Of a DNA stretch of 56,116 nucleotides, positions 50,058 to 56,116 are shown in pieces. The stretch comes from DATAPD01 sp036265385 (GTDB lineage Bacteria > Acidobacteriota > Terriglobia > Terriglobales > Acidobacteriaceae), in NCBI GenBank assembly GCA_036265385.1, contig DATAPD010000054.1:1-56116 (forward strand), in the 5' to 3' direction. Every line of letters starts with the position of its first letter. Positions within the stretch are counted from its first letter, which is position 1. The translations under genes and the position numbers were made by a program. Below the pieces are notes generated by a model. It was not told the origin of the DNA. It did no database searches and was given only the letters and a program-made list of their open reading frames with translations.

Positions 50058-50087
50058 AATCGTCTCTCCCTAAATCAGCTGCGCGGA

Positions 50088-50396
50088 CTAGCTGGCCGCG
50101 TCCACGTTCACTTCCGGCACCAGGGCCGTCTTACGGATGACTTCTTTTAATTTCCAGCGCTTCAGCTTCGAAAGTGGACGCGATTCCTCGAGCCGCACCA
50201 CGTCACCAACATGCGCTTCATTCTTCTCGTCATGCGCATAAAACTTCTTTCGACGGGAAATCACTCGCGCGTACAGCGGGTGCGACTTTTTGCGAATCGC
50301 TTCGACCACGATGGTCTTGTGCATTTTGTTGGAAATGACTTCTCCGACAACAATCTTGCGGCCGGTGCGCCCTTTCTGCTCGGTTGTTTCGGCCAT
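50088..50396 (-). CDS. rpsQ: Ribosomal protein S17
   Basis: OB-fold small-subunit protein. 102 residues: GRKIVVGEVISNKMHKTIVV, KKSHPLYARVISRRKKFYAH, VGDVVRLEESRPLSKLKRW. Short acidic/polar extensions at both ends. Two bases separate it from the rpmC stop. Confidence 0.97.
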   Translation of the reverse strand: MAETTEQKGRTGRKIVVGEVISNKMHKTIVVEAIRKKSHPLYARVISRRKKFYAHDEKNEAHVGDVVRLEESRPLSKLKRWKLKEVIRKTALVPEVNVDAAS

Positions 50397-50398
50397 GG

Positions 50399-50614
50399 CT
50401 ACTTTTTCTCCGTCTTACGGGCGCCGGCAAGTTCCTGCTCGCGAAGGATTGTCTTCACGCGTGCAATGTCCTTGCGCAAACCCCGAATTTTCTTGAGGCT
50501 CTCCGTTTGTCCCATATTCATCTGGAACTTCAACTTGAAGAGCTGGTCCGCGAGATCGCGCTCCTGGTGGCGAAGCTCGACGTCTGTCAAATTTCGGATT
50601 TTGTCCGTTTTCAT
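50399..50614 (-). CDS. rpmC: Ribosomal protein L29
   Basis: Helical protein by the exit tunnel, 71 residues: IRNLTDVELRHQERDLADQL, FKLKFQMNMGQTESLKKIRG and RKDIARVKTILREQELA. Usual place between rplP and rpsQ. Confidence 0.97.
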   Translation of the reverse strand: MKTDKIRNLTDVELRHQERDLADQLFKLKFQMNMGQTESLKKIRGLRKDIARVKTILREQELAGARKTEKK

Positions 50615-50632
50615 AATCGACTCTCAGTTCCT

Positions 50633-51049
50633 TCAGTGCGCCGTCTCGCGCTTGACGAATGCGGTGCGCAAGGGCAGCTTGTGGGACGCAAGACGCATCG
50701 CTTCAGCGGCATCTGTCGGCGTAACCCCTTCCATCTCGAACAAAATTTTCCCAGGCCGAACGACAGCAACCCAGTGATCCGGTGCGCCCTTACCTTTACC
50801 CATACGAGTTTCGGCGGGCTTTTTCGTGACTGGCTTGTCCGGGAAAAGTCGGATCCAAATCTTGCCGCCGCGCTTGATGAAGCGCGTCATGGCGACTCGG
50901 CTCGCTTCAATCTGGCGATCGGTAATCCAGCCCGGCTCAAGGACCTTCAGTCCGTATTGACCGAAAGCGAGCGTGCTGCCGCGCCAGGCCTTCCCAGCCA
51001 TACGTCCGCGCTGCTGCTTGCGGTACTTCACTTTCTTTGGCATCAACAT
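50633..51049 (-). CDS. rplP: Ribosomal protein L16
   Basis: Large-subunit protein near the A-site tRNA. 138 residues, starting MLMPKKVKYRKQQRGRMAGK; also GSTLAFGQYGLKVLEPGWI, QIEASRVAMTRFIKRGGKIW and GKGAPDHWVAVVRPG. A CTGAGAACTG array ends 6 nt before the ATG; no Shine-Dalgarno site. Confidence 0.98.
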   Translation of the reverse strand: MLMPKKVKYRKQQRGRMAGKAWRGSTLAFGQYGLKVLEPGWITDRQIEASRVAMTRFIKRGGKIWIRLFPDKPVTKKPAETRMGKGKGAPDHWVAVVRPGKILFEMEGVTPTDAAEAMRLASHKLPLRTAFVKRETAH

Positions 51050-51055
51050 AGGAAT

Positions 51056-51092
51056 CAGTTCTCAGTTCTTAGTAGTCAGTTCTCAGTAGAAG
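51056..51092. repeat. CAGTTCTCAG repeat before rplP
   Basis: Degenerate copies of CAGTTCTCAGTTCTTAGTAG. On the coding strand GAGAACTG ends 6 nt before the rplP ATG. Confidence 0.65.
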
Positions 51093-51126
51093 CTTTTCGC
51101 TTTTGGCTTCTAATCCTGCTCAATCT

Positions 51127-51801
51127 TTAGAAGGCACCGGCAGTTTCGCGCTGCGTCTGACCTTCACGCTTCCTCTGCGAAAGAATCTCGCCGCGATAAA
51201 TCCAAACCTTCACACCGATGACGCCATACGTTGTGCGGGCTTCCGTGAAGCCATATTCAATGTCAGCGCGAAGCGTGTGGAGTGGTAACCGTCCCTGGAG
51301 ATACCACTCGGAACGCGCGATTTCGTTTCCGTTCAGGCGTCCGCTCACACGAACTTTGATTCCCTTGCAACCGAATCGCAGGGCCGAATCCACGGCTTTC
51401 CGCATGGCGCGACGAAAACCGACGCGCTTTTCAAGCTGCAGAGCGATCGATTCCGAGACAAGCTGCGCATCGAGCTCGGGCTTGTGCACTTCCTGGATGT
51501 CGACGTATACCTCGCGGGAGGTGCGCTTCTGCAATTCCTGCTTCAGCTTGTCGATTTCGGCGCCTTTGCGGCCGATGATGATGCCAGGACGCGCGGTTTT
51601 GATGATGATCCGGAGCTTGTTGCCGGGACGCTCGATTTCGACGGCAGAAACGCCGGCGGTCTTGAGCTTGTCCTTCAGCTCGGCCTTCAGCTTGACGTCT
51701 TCAAGCAGTAGCTTGTCGTAATCGCGTTCGACAAACCAGCGCGATTTCCACGGCTTGGTGTAGCCGAGCCGAAAACCATAAGGATGAACCTTCTGACCCA
51801 T
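51127..51801 (-). CDS. rpsC: Ribosomal protein S3
   Basis: mRNA-entry protein of the small subunit. 224 residues: MGQKVHPYGFRLGYTKPWKS, KTARPGIIIGRKGAEIDKLK (KH domain), GCKGIKVRVSGRLNGNEIAR, and PLHTLRADIEYGFTEARTTYGVIGVKVW-type end. Length is normal. Confidence 0.98.
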   Translation of the reverse strand: MGQKVHPYGFRLGYTKPWKSRWFVERDYDKLLLEDVKLKAELKDKLKTAGVSAVEIERPGNKLRIIIKTARPGIIIGRKGAEIDKLKQELQKRTSREVYVDIQEVHKPELDAQLVSESIALQLEKRVGFRRAMRKAVDSALRFGCKGIKVRVSGRLNGNEIARSEWYLQGRLPLHTLRADIEYGFTEARTTYGVIGVKVWIYRGEILSQRKREGQTQRETAGAF

Positions 51802-51816
51802 AACGCTCCTATCGAG

Positions 51817-52293
51817 CTATTTCTTCTTAGCTTTCTTCGCTGCGGATTTCTTCGCAGCCGGTTTCGCAGCACGCCGTTTGGTTTTCGCGGGAGCTTGCGA
51901 TGATTCTTCTTCGCCTACCACGGTCGCGACCGAGGCACCATTCTTGCCGCGCTCGGCGAGCACAATCTCAAGGTGAGAGATACGACGCACGTAGCGATAT
52001 GCGCGGCCCATCGGCGCGGGACGAATCCGCTTCATGCGAGGCCCGTCGTTGGCAACCGCGCTCTTCACATAAAGATTGTCGATATCAACATCGACATTCT
52101 TTTCGGTGCTGTGAAAGTTAGCGTTATCGATGGCCGACTGAAGCAACTTGCCGACGGTCGAAGCCACGCGCTTCTTCGTAAACAGAAGCGTGTTGCGCGC
52201 ATCCTCGATTTTCTGACCCTTGATGAGGTCCAGTACGAGCCGCGCCTTCTGGGGCGAAACTCGCATGAACCGTGCTTGTGCTCGAAATTCCAT
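51817..52293 (-). CDS. rplV: Ribosomal protein L22
   Basis: Lines the exit tunnel. Core residues 1-~115: FRAQARFMRVSPQKARLVLD, LLQSAIDNANFHSTEKNVDV, RIRPAPMGRAYRYVRRISHL. A ~35-residue Lys/Ala-rich tail follows (KRRAAKPAAKKSAAKKAKKK), making it 158 long. Confidence 0.97.
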   Translation of the reverse strand: MEFRAQARFMRVSPQKARLVLDLIKGQKIEDARNTLLFTKKRVASTVGKLLQSAIDNANFHSTEKNVDVDIDNLYVKSAVANDGPRMKRIRPAPMGRAYRYVRRISHLEIVLAERGKNGASVATVVGEEESSQAPAKTKRRAAKPAAKKSAAKKAKKK

Positions 52294-52314
52294 AACTTTT
52301 CTCTCTCGCTCGTG

Positions 52315-52662
52315 TTACGCCTTTGGCGCCGCTGGGGCTGCCGGTGCCGGTGCGCCCGGCCCACCCGGTATTCCCGCTGGCTTAGCAGCTACCTCAGTCG
52401 CCGCCTTCATGGAGTGACCCTTGAAGGAACGCGTGAAGCTGAACTCGCCCAGCTTATGACCGACCATGTTCTCGGTGACGTAAACCGGAATGAACTTCTT
52501 TCCGTTGTGCACCGCGATTGTGTGTCCAACCATCTCCGGAATGATCGTCGAACGCCGCGACCATGTGCGCACGACCTTCTTTTCGTTGCGCGAGTTCATG
52601 GCTTCGACTTTCGTCGCCAGATGCGAGTCTATGAATGGTCCTTTTTTTGTCGAACGTGCCAT
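52315..52662 (-). CDS. rpsS: Ribosomal protein S19
   Basis: Small-subunit head protein. Core: STKKGPFIDSHLATKVEAM, VRTWSRRSTIIPEMVGHTIA and VYVTENMVGHKLGEFSFTR. A Pro/Gly/Ala-rich tail of about 22 residues (GIPGGPGAPAPAAPAAPKA) makes it 115 long instead of ~92. No Shine-Dalgarno site; a CTGAGAACTG array ends 5 nt before the ATG. Confidence 0.97.
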   Translation of the reverse strand: MARSTKKGPFIDSHLATKVEAMNSRNEKKVVRTWSRRSTIIPEMVGHTIAVHNGKKFIPVYVTENMVGHKLGEFSFTRSFKGHSMKAATEVAAKPAGIPGGPGAPAPAAPAAPKA

Positions 52663-52667
52663 AAATT

Positions 52668-52700
52668 CAGTTCTCAGTTCCCAGTTCTCAGTTCTCAGCG
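52668..52700. repeat. CAGTTCTCAG repeat before rpsS
   Basis: Three to four degenerate copies (CAGTTCTCAG, CAGTTCCCAG) ending 5 nt before the rpsS ATG on the coding strand. Confidence 0.65.
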
Positions 52701-52771
52701 TTCTGGACTGAGAGTCTGTTCATTAAATCGTTTTCAAAACCGGGGACGTTCAAGCCCGAAGTCCCTGGTGC

Positions 52772-53599
52772 TTACCCCTTCTTCCGGCGCCCAACGATAA
52801 ATGCGTCAGTGCGCTTGTTGTTACGCGTCTTGTATCCGCGTGTCGGCTGACCCCATGGGGTAACAGGGTGACGTCCACCAGACGTCTTACCTTCGCCACC
52901 ACCATGCGGATGATCGACTGGATTCATCGTGACACCACGGTTATGCGGACGCTTGCCCATCCAGCGGGTACGTCCAGCTTTGCCAATCGTGACGTTCTCG
53001 TGATCGAGATTACCAACCTGACCAATCGTGGCCATGCAATCGAGCAAAACTTTGCGAGTTTCGCCCGAGGGCAACTTCACCAACGCATAGTCGCCTTCCT
53101 TCGCGACCAATTGAGCGGCGCCTCCAGCCGAGCGCACCATCTGCGCGCCCTTGCCGGGGCGAAGCTCCAGGTTGTGAATCGTGGTACCGGGAGGAACGTT
53201 GCGGAGCGGCAAAGCGTTACCGACGAGAATGTCGGCGTCGGGACCACTCACAACTTTTGTTCCCACCTTCAGTCCGTCAGGCTGCAGAATGTAGCGCTTC
53301 TCGCCGTCAGCATAGGCAAGTAACGCAATCCGCGCGGAACGGTTCGGATCGTATTCAACCGACACGACCGTTGCAGGAATTCCCTGCTTGTCACGTTTGA
53401 AGTCGATCAAGCGGAGCATCTTTTTGTTGCCCCCACCACGGAACCACATGGTGATGTCGCCGGAGTTACGGCGTCCGCCGCTGCGCTTTTTGGGCTCGAC
53501 AAGAGCCTTATGAGGCTTCCCTTTAGTCAAATCTGCGTTGACTAGGGTGGTCCGGTAGCGCAGTGTTTGCGTTGTCGGTCTGTATGTCTTAATTGCCAT
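52772..53599 (-). CDS. rplB: Ribosomal protein L2
   Basis: Peptidyl-transferase centre protein. 275 residues: KTYRPTTQTLRYRTTLVNAD, KRSGGRRNSGDITMWFRGGG, and the highly conserved MNPVDHPHGGGEGKTSGGRH. Length is normal. GAGCTG with a 5-nt spacer lies before the ATG in place of a typical Shine-Dalgarno sequence. Confidence 0.99.
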   Translation of the reverse strand: MAIKTYRPTTQTLRYRTTLVNADLTKGKPHKALVEPKKRSGGRRNSGDITMWFRGGGNKKMLRLIDFKRDKQGIPATVVSVEYDPNRSARIALLAYADGEKRYILQPDGLKVGTKVVSGPDADILVGNALPLRNVPPGTTIHNLELRPGKGAQMVRSAGGAAQLVAKEGDYALVKLPSGETRKVLLDCMATIGQVGNLDHENVTIGKAGRTRWMGKRPHNRGVTMNPVDHPHGGGEGKTSGGRHPVTPWGQPTRGYKTRNNKRTDAFIVGRRKKG

Positions 53600-53673
53600 A
53601 AATTCAGCTCTTCGCTGCTAGCGTCTAGCGTCTAGCTTGTTCGTTCGGTCCACAGGGAGTCACGGACTCCTGA

Positions 53674-53967
53674 CTACAGATTTTGTGCGTACTCAGGCAT
53701 CTTCTCGCCGGACTTCAGGCGAACGTAAGCCTTTTTCCAGTCGGGACGATAGCCCGCGAAACGTCCGCGGCGCCGCTCTTTTCCCGGATAATTTGCGGTG
53801 CGCACAGAGCTCACCTTCACCTTGAAGATGGACTGCACAGCTTCCTTGATCTCTGTCTTCGTGGCTTTGCTTGCAACCTGAAAGACCAAAGTGCTCTGGG
53901 ACTCCTTAATGGCCAGGCCCTTTTCGGTGATCACGGGGCGACGGATGATCTGGTATGCGGATTTCAT
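53674..53967 (-). CDS. rplW: Ribosomal protein L23
   Basis: Exit-tunnel docking site for trigger factor and SRP. 97 residues: AYQIIRRPVITEKGLAIKES, VFQVASKATKTEIKEAVQSI, YPGKERRRGRFAGYRPDWKK. The start overlaps the rplD stop by one base (TGATG). Confidence 0.98.
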   Translation of the reverse strand: MKSAYQIIRRPVITEKGLAIKESQSTLVFQVASKATKTEIKEAVQSIFKVKVSSVRTANYPGKERRRGRFAGYRPDWKKAYVRLKSGEKMPEYAQNL

Positions 53968-54674
53968 CAGGCGACCTCCGCCTTGCGCGCACGACGCGCT
54001 GATTTTTTCGCCGGCTTCGCAACATCCGATTGACGCTGAGAAGCTGTTTTCCGAAGCGAATCCTGCAGCTTATTGAGCGCACCCTGCGAAAAGATCGCGC
54101 GGTCATAGCGAAGGAGATGATACGGATGCACAGCATTGCCACGCACCAGTTCAAGTCCGTGAATATTGCGCGAACTCAATTCGAGGTTTCGATTCTCCTG
54201 CTTGGATTCTTCCACCAGGAGGACGGAGCCAACGATCTTCAGAGCATCGAGCGCTGCCTGAAACTGTTTTGTCTTCGGCTCTTTCACATCGAAAGCTTTG
54301 ACTACGACGAGCTTGCCGTCGGCAAATTTCGCTGCCAGCGCCGAACGAAGCGCGCCCAACAGCTTTTTGCGCGGAAACGTGTAATCGTAAGAACGCGGCT
54401 GAGGACCATGCACCGTGCCGCCATGCCTCCACAGAGGAGAACGGATGGATCCGACGCGGGCGCGCCCAGTGCCCTTCTGCTTCCAGAGTTTCTTACCGGC
54501 ACCTGATACGAGCTTTTTGTTCTTCGTCGCGTGCGTGCCAGCCCGGTTCGCGGCGCGGAAGTGCTTCACTGCTTCCCACAGCAGGTCTTCATTGACCGCA
54601 CCGAAAACTTCATCGGCGAGGTCCATCGTGCCCGCTTTCGCTCCGCTCAAGTTGTAAACATCGATAGTTGCCAT
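53967..54674 (-). CDS. rplD: Ribosomal protein L4
   Basis: Large-subunit tunnel protein; in E. coli it also represses the S10 operon. Typical stretches: VYNLSGAKAGTMDLADEVFG, KKLWKQKGTGRARVGSIRSP, LWRHGGTVHGPQPRSYDYTF. C-terminal Lys/Arg/Ala tail of about 25 residues, total 235. It begins 22 bp after rplC. Confidence 0.98.
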   Translation of the reverse strand: MATIDVYNLSGAKAGTMDLADEVFGAVNEDLLWEAVKHFRAANRAGTHATKNKKLVSGAGKKLWKQKGTGRARVGSIRSPLWRHGGTVHGPQPRSYDYTFPRKKLLGALRSALAAKFADGKLVVVKAFDVKEPKTKQFQAALDALKIVGSVLLVEESKQENRNLELSSRNIHGLELVRGNAVHPYHLLRYDRAIFSQGALNKLQDSLRKTASQRQSDVAKPAKKSARRARKAEVA

Positions 54675-54696
54675 ATGCTTCTCGCGCTAGTGATCG

Positions 54697-55428
54697 CTAC
54701 CCTTTCTTCGCAGCCCGCTTAGCGGCCTTCAACGGATCAACCGTCGCCGCACCGGCAAAGCCACGGCGCTCTCTGGGCGGTTTCTTCGCTTTGGTAATAA
54801 CCAGGTATCCACCATTCGGTCCCGGAACGCTGCCCTCAACGACGAGCAGGTTTTCGTCTTTATCCACACCCAACACGCGCAGGTTTCGGACGGTAGTCTG
54901 CGCATTGCCAAGATGTCCAGACATACGCATCCCCTTCATAACGCGTGAAGGAAACGCTGACGCGCCGATCGAACCGGTAATCTGGAACATCGAGCCGTGT
55001 GACTTGGGACCACCACCAAAATGGTGGCGCTTCACGACTCCGGCAAAACCTCGACCTTTACTGATGCCCAGAATATCGACGAAGCGCTCGGTTTCAAATG
55101 CATCCACTAGGACACGATCGCCAACCTTTACCGCTCCGTTCGTCTCGCCTGGCTCTTCGGCTTCAATCGGAACTTCGCGCATGAACTTCACTGGAGGAAG
55201 GTTGTTCTTGCCGAGGTGTCCGCGCGAGGCTTTCGTCATGCGCGATTCCTTCACAAACTCGACCAACCCAAGCTGCACGGCCTCGTAGCCGTCGCGCGTG
55301 CCGGTTTTGTGCTGAGTGATCACGCATGGGCCTGCCTGTAGCACTGTCGCCGGACGAACCTCACCCTTCGAATCGAAGAGCTGCGTCATTCCGACTTTCT
55401 TTCCGAGAATTCCTGCTACTTTTGCCAT
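54697..55428 (-). CDS. rplC: Ribosomal protein L3
   Basis: Large-subunit core protein. MAKVAGILGKKVGMTQLFDS, ISKGRGFAGVVKRHHFGGGP and GASAFPSRVMKGMRMSGHLG are diagnostic. 243 residues, slightly long from a basic C-terminal tail (DPLKAAKRAAKKG). GGAGAAGG precedes the ATG. Confidence 0.98.
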   Translation of the reverse strand: MAKVAGILGKKVGMTQLFDSKGEVRPATVLQAGPCVITQHKTGTRDGYEAVQLGLVEFVKESRMTKASRGHLGKNNLPPVKFMREVPIEAEEPGETNGAVKVGDRVLVDAFETERFVDILGISKGRGFAGVVKRHHFGGGPKSHGSMFQITGSIGASAFPSRVMKGMRMSGHLGNAQTTVRNLRVLGVDKDENLLVVEGSVPGPNGGYLVITKAKKPPRERRGFAGAATVDPLKAAKRAAKKG

Positions 55429-55479
55429 TTCCTTCTCCGTTCCAGCTTGGCTCAGCGGCTATTGGCTGGCTCGTGCGGC

Positions 55480-55523
55480 GCGGGCACCCTTGCCCGCCTA
55501 AAACCTACGGAGCCTCGCTCCGT
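55480..55523. repeat. Two hairpins in the rpsJ-rplC spacer
   Basis: GCGGGCA-CCCT-TGCCCGC (55480-55497) resembles the holB and rplS hairpins. ACGGAG-CCTCG-CTCCGT (55507-55523) follows nine bases later. Together they look like a REP pair. Confidence 0.65.
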
Positions 55524-55533
55524 CCCCACCCGT

Positions 55534-55863
55534 CTATTTGTGCTCTTTCCCAAATGCTTTGATCTCCACGTCTACACCAGCTGGGAGATCGAGTTTCATG
55601 AGAGCATCGACTGTTTGTTGCGTCGGCTCGAGAATGTCGAGCAAGCGCTTGTGCGTGCGAATCTCGAACTGCTCGCGCGATTTCTTATCCACGTGCGGCG
55701 ACCGAAGCACGGTGTACTTGTTCTTCATCGTCGGTAATGGGATCGGGCCAGCAATCTGGGCGCCGGTACGTCGAGCTGTCTCGACAATCTCGCCCGTGGA
55801 CTGATCCAGGATGCGATAGTCGTACGCTTTCAGCCGGATTCGAATTCTCTCTTTTCCAATCAC
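55534..55863 (-). CDS. rpsJ: Ribosomal protein S10
   Basis: Small-subunit protein, also NusE in antitermination. The GTG at 55861-55863 is chosen as start because it opens IGKERIRIRLKAYDYRILDQ, where relatives begin; the longer frame adds an unrelated N-terminus. 109 residues; GPIPLPTMKNKYTVLRSPHV and EQFEIRTHKRLLDILEPT are typical. Confidence 0.97.
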   Translation of the reverse strand: MIGKERIRIRLKAYDYRILDQSTGEIVETARRTGAQIAGPIPLPTMKNKYTVLRSPHVDKKSREQFEIRTHKRLLDILEPTQQTVDALMKLDLPAGVDVEIKAFGKEHK

Positions 55864-55880
55864 TGTTTTGCTCTCTAACC

Positions 55881-55901
55881 CCTTCCGGCATCTCCGGAAG
55901 G
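55881..55901. promoter_or_regulatory. Perfect hairpin in the tuf-rpsJ spacer
   Basis: CCTTCCGG-CATCT-CCGGAAGG: 8-bp stem, 5-nt loop, 17 nt before the rpsJ start. No T-run follows, so an mRNA regulatory structure is more likely than a terminator. Confidence 0.45.
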
Positions 55902-55968
55902 AAAGAACTGGCGGCAAGTTGCAAACCGCATGTTGATGTTTGCTGGCGGACGAGCCGCTAGCAGAAAA

Positions 55969-56116
55969 CTACTTAATGATTTCACTGATCGTGCCGGCGC
56001 CGACCGTGTGGCCACCTTCACGAATGGCGAAGCGTAACCCTTTCTCCATCGCGACTGGCGTGATCAACTCGATCACCAACGACACGTTGTCACCAGGCAT
56101 CACCATTTCCGTGCCA
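55969..56116 (-). CDS. tuf: Elongation factor Tu, C-terminal fragment (cut by window edge)
   Basis: The last 48 codons of tuf. Visible residues TEMVMPGDNVSLVIELITPV, AMEKGLRFAIREGG and HTVGAGTISEII are unmistakable domain III sequences. The rest lies beyond the window. It is the first known gene of the minus-strand ribosomal protein run; 105 bp separate it from rpsJ. Confidence 0.98.
   Translation of the reverse strand, partial: GTEMVMPGDNVSLVIELITPVAMEKGLRFAIREGGHTVGAGTISEIIK

Overview
The window looks like a chromosomal segment of an Acidobacteriota bacterium, probably class Terriglobia and close to Candidatus Koribacter. The main signs are a VWFA-related protein of the type expanded in acidobacteria (36734-38482), a very large Oar-like TonB-dependent receptor with an N-terminal carboxypeptidase-regulatory-like domain (2944-6207), moderately high GC, and many short GC-rich intergenic hairpin repeats. 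No rRNA, tRNA, CRISPR array or transposase gene was recognised. The assignment rests on reading protein sequences, not on a search.

Layout. (1) 438-7175: two converging gene pairs. One encodes an exported adenosine deaminase-like enzyme and a purine nucleoside phosphorylase (+); the other an exported SAM hydrolase-like protein and the TonB-dependent receptor (-). Together they suggest scavenging of SAM or adenosine outside the cytoplasm. (2) 7410-20569: mixed metabolism. It holds a PPOX-fold protein, a homoserine dehydrogenase that seems to start at ATC, three 180-bp tandem repeats, a class V aminotransferase, rpiA, a DUF202 membrane protein, an agmatinase/arginase, 2-oxoglutarate dehydrogenase E1, tmk-holB plus an unknown gene, and an M61 peptidase. 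(3) 20862-32470, all minus strand: two information-processing clusters, rimP-nusA-infB-DUF503-rbfA-nrnA and rpsP-khpA-rimM-trmD-rplS-rnhB, with a peroxiredoxin-like gene between them. The first has a good promoter and a terminator-like hairpin in its leader. (4) 32804-38482: a small unknown membrane protein, an MFS transporter, a VanZ-like protein, guaB and the VWFA-related exported protein. (5) 38545-56116, all minus strand: a merged S10-spc-alpha ribosomal protein locus running from the 3' end of tuf (cut by the window edge) to rplQ. It ends at a perfect bidirectional terminator.

The most distinctive features are not protein families but the intergenic DNA. There are at least five kinds of dispersed repeat. 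One is a stem-loop family with compensatory changes in its stem and a conserved loop. Another is a CTGAGAA-type degenerate tandem repeat that sits directly before the start codons of several ribosomal protein genes, where a Shine-Dalgarno sequence is expected. A 30-bp perfect duplication carries the infA start region with its own ribosome-binding site, so a 25-codon decoy reading frame lies in front of the real infA. A GC hairpin repeat also lies in frame inside holB. No clearly novel multi-gene defence or mobile system was seen.
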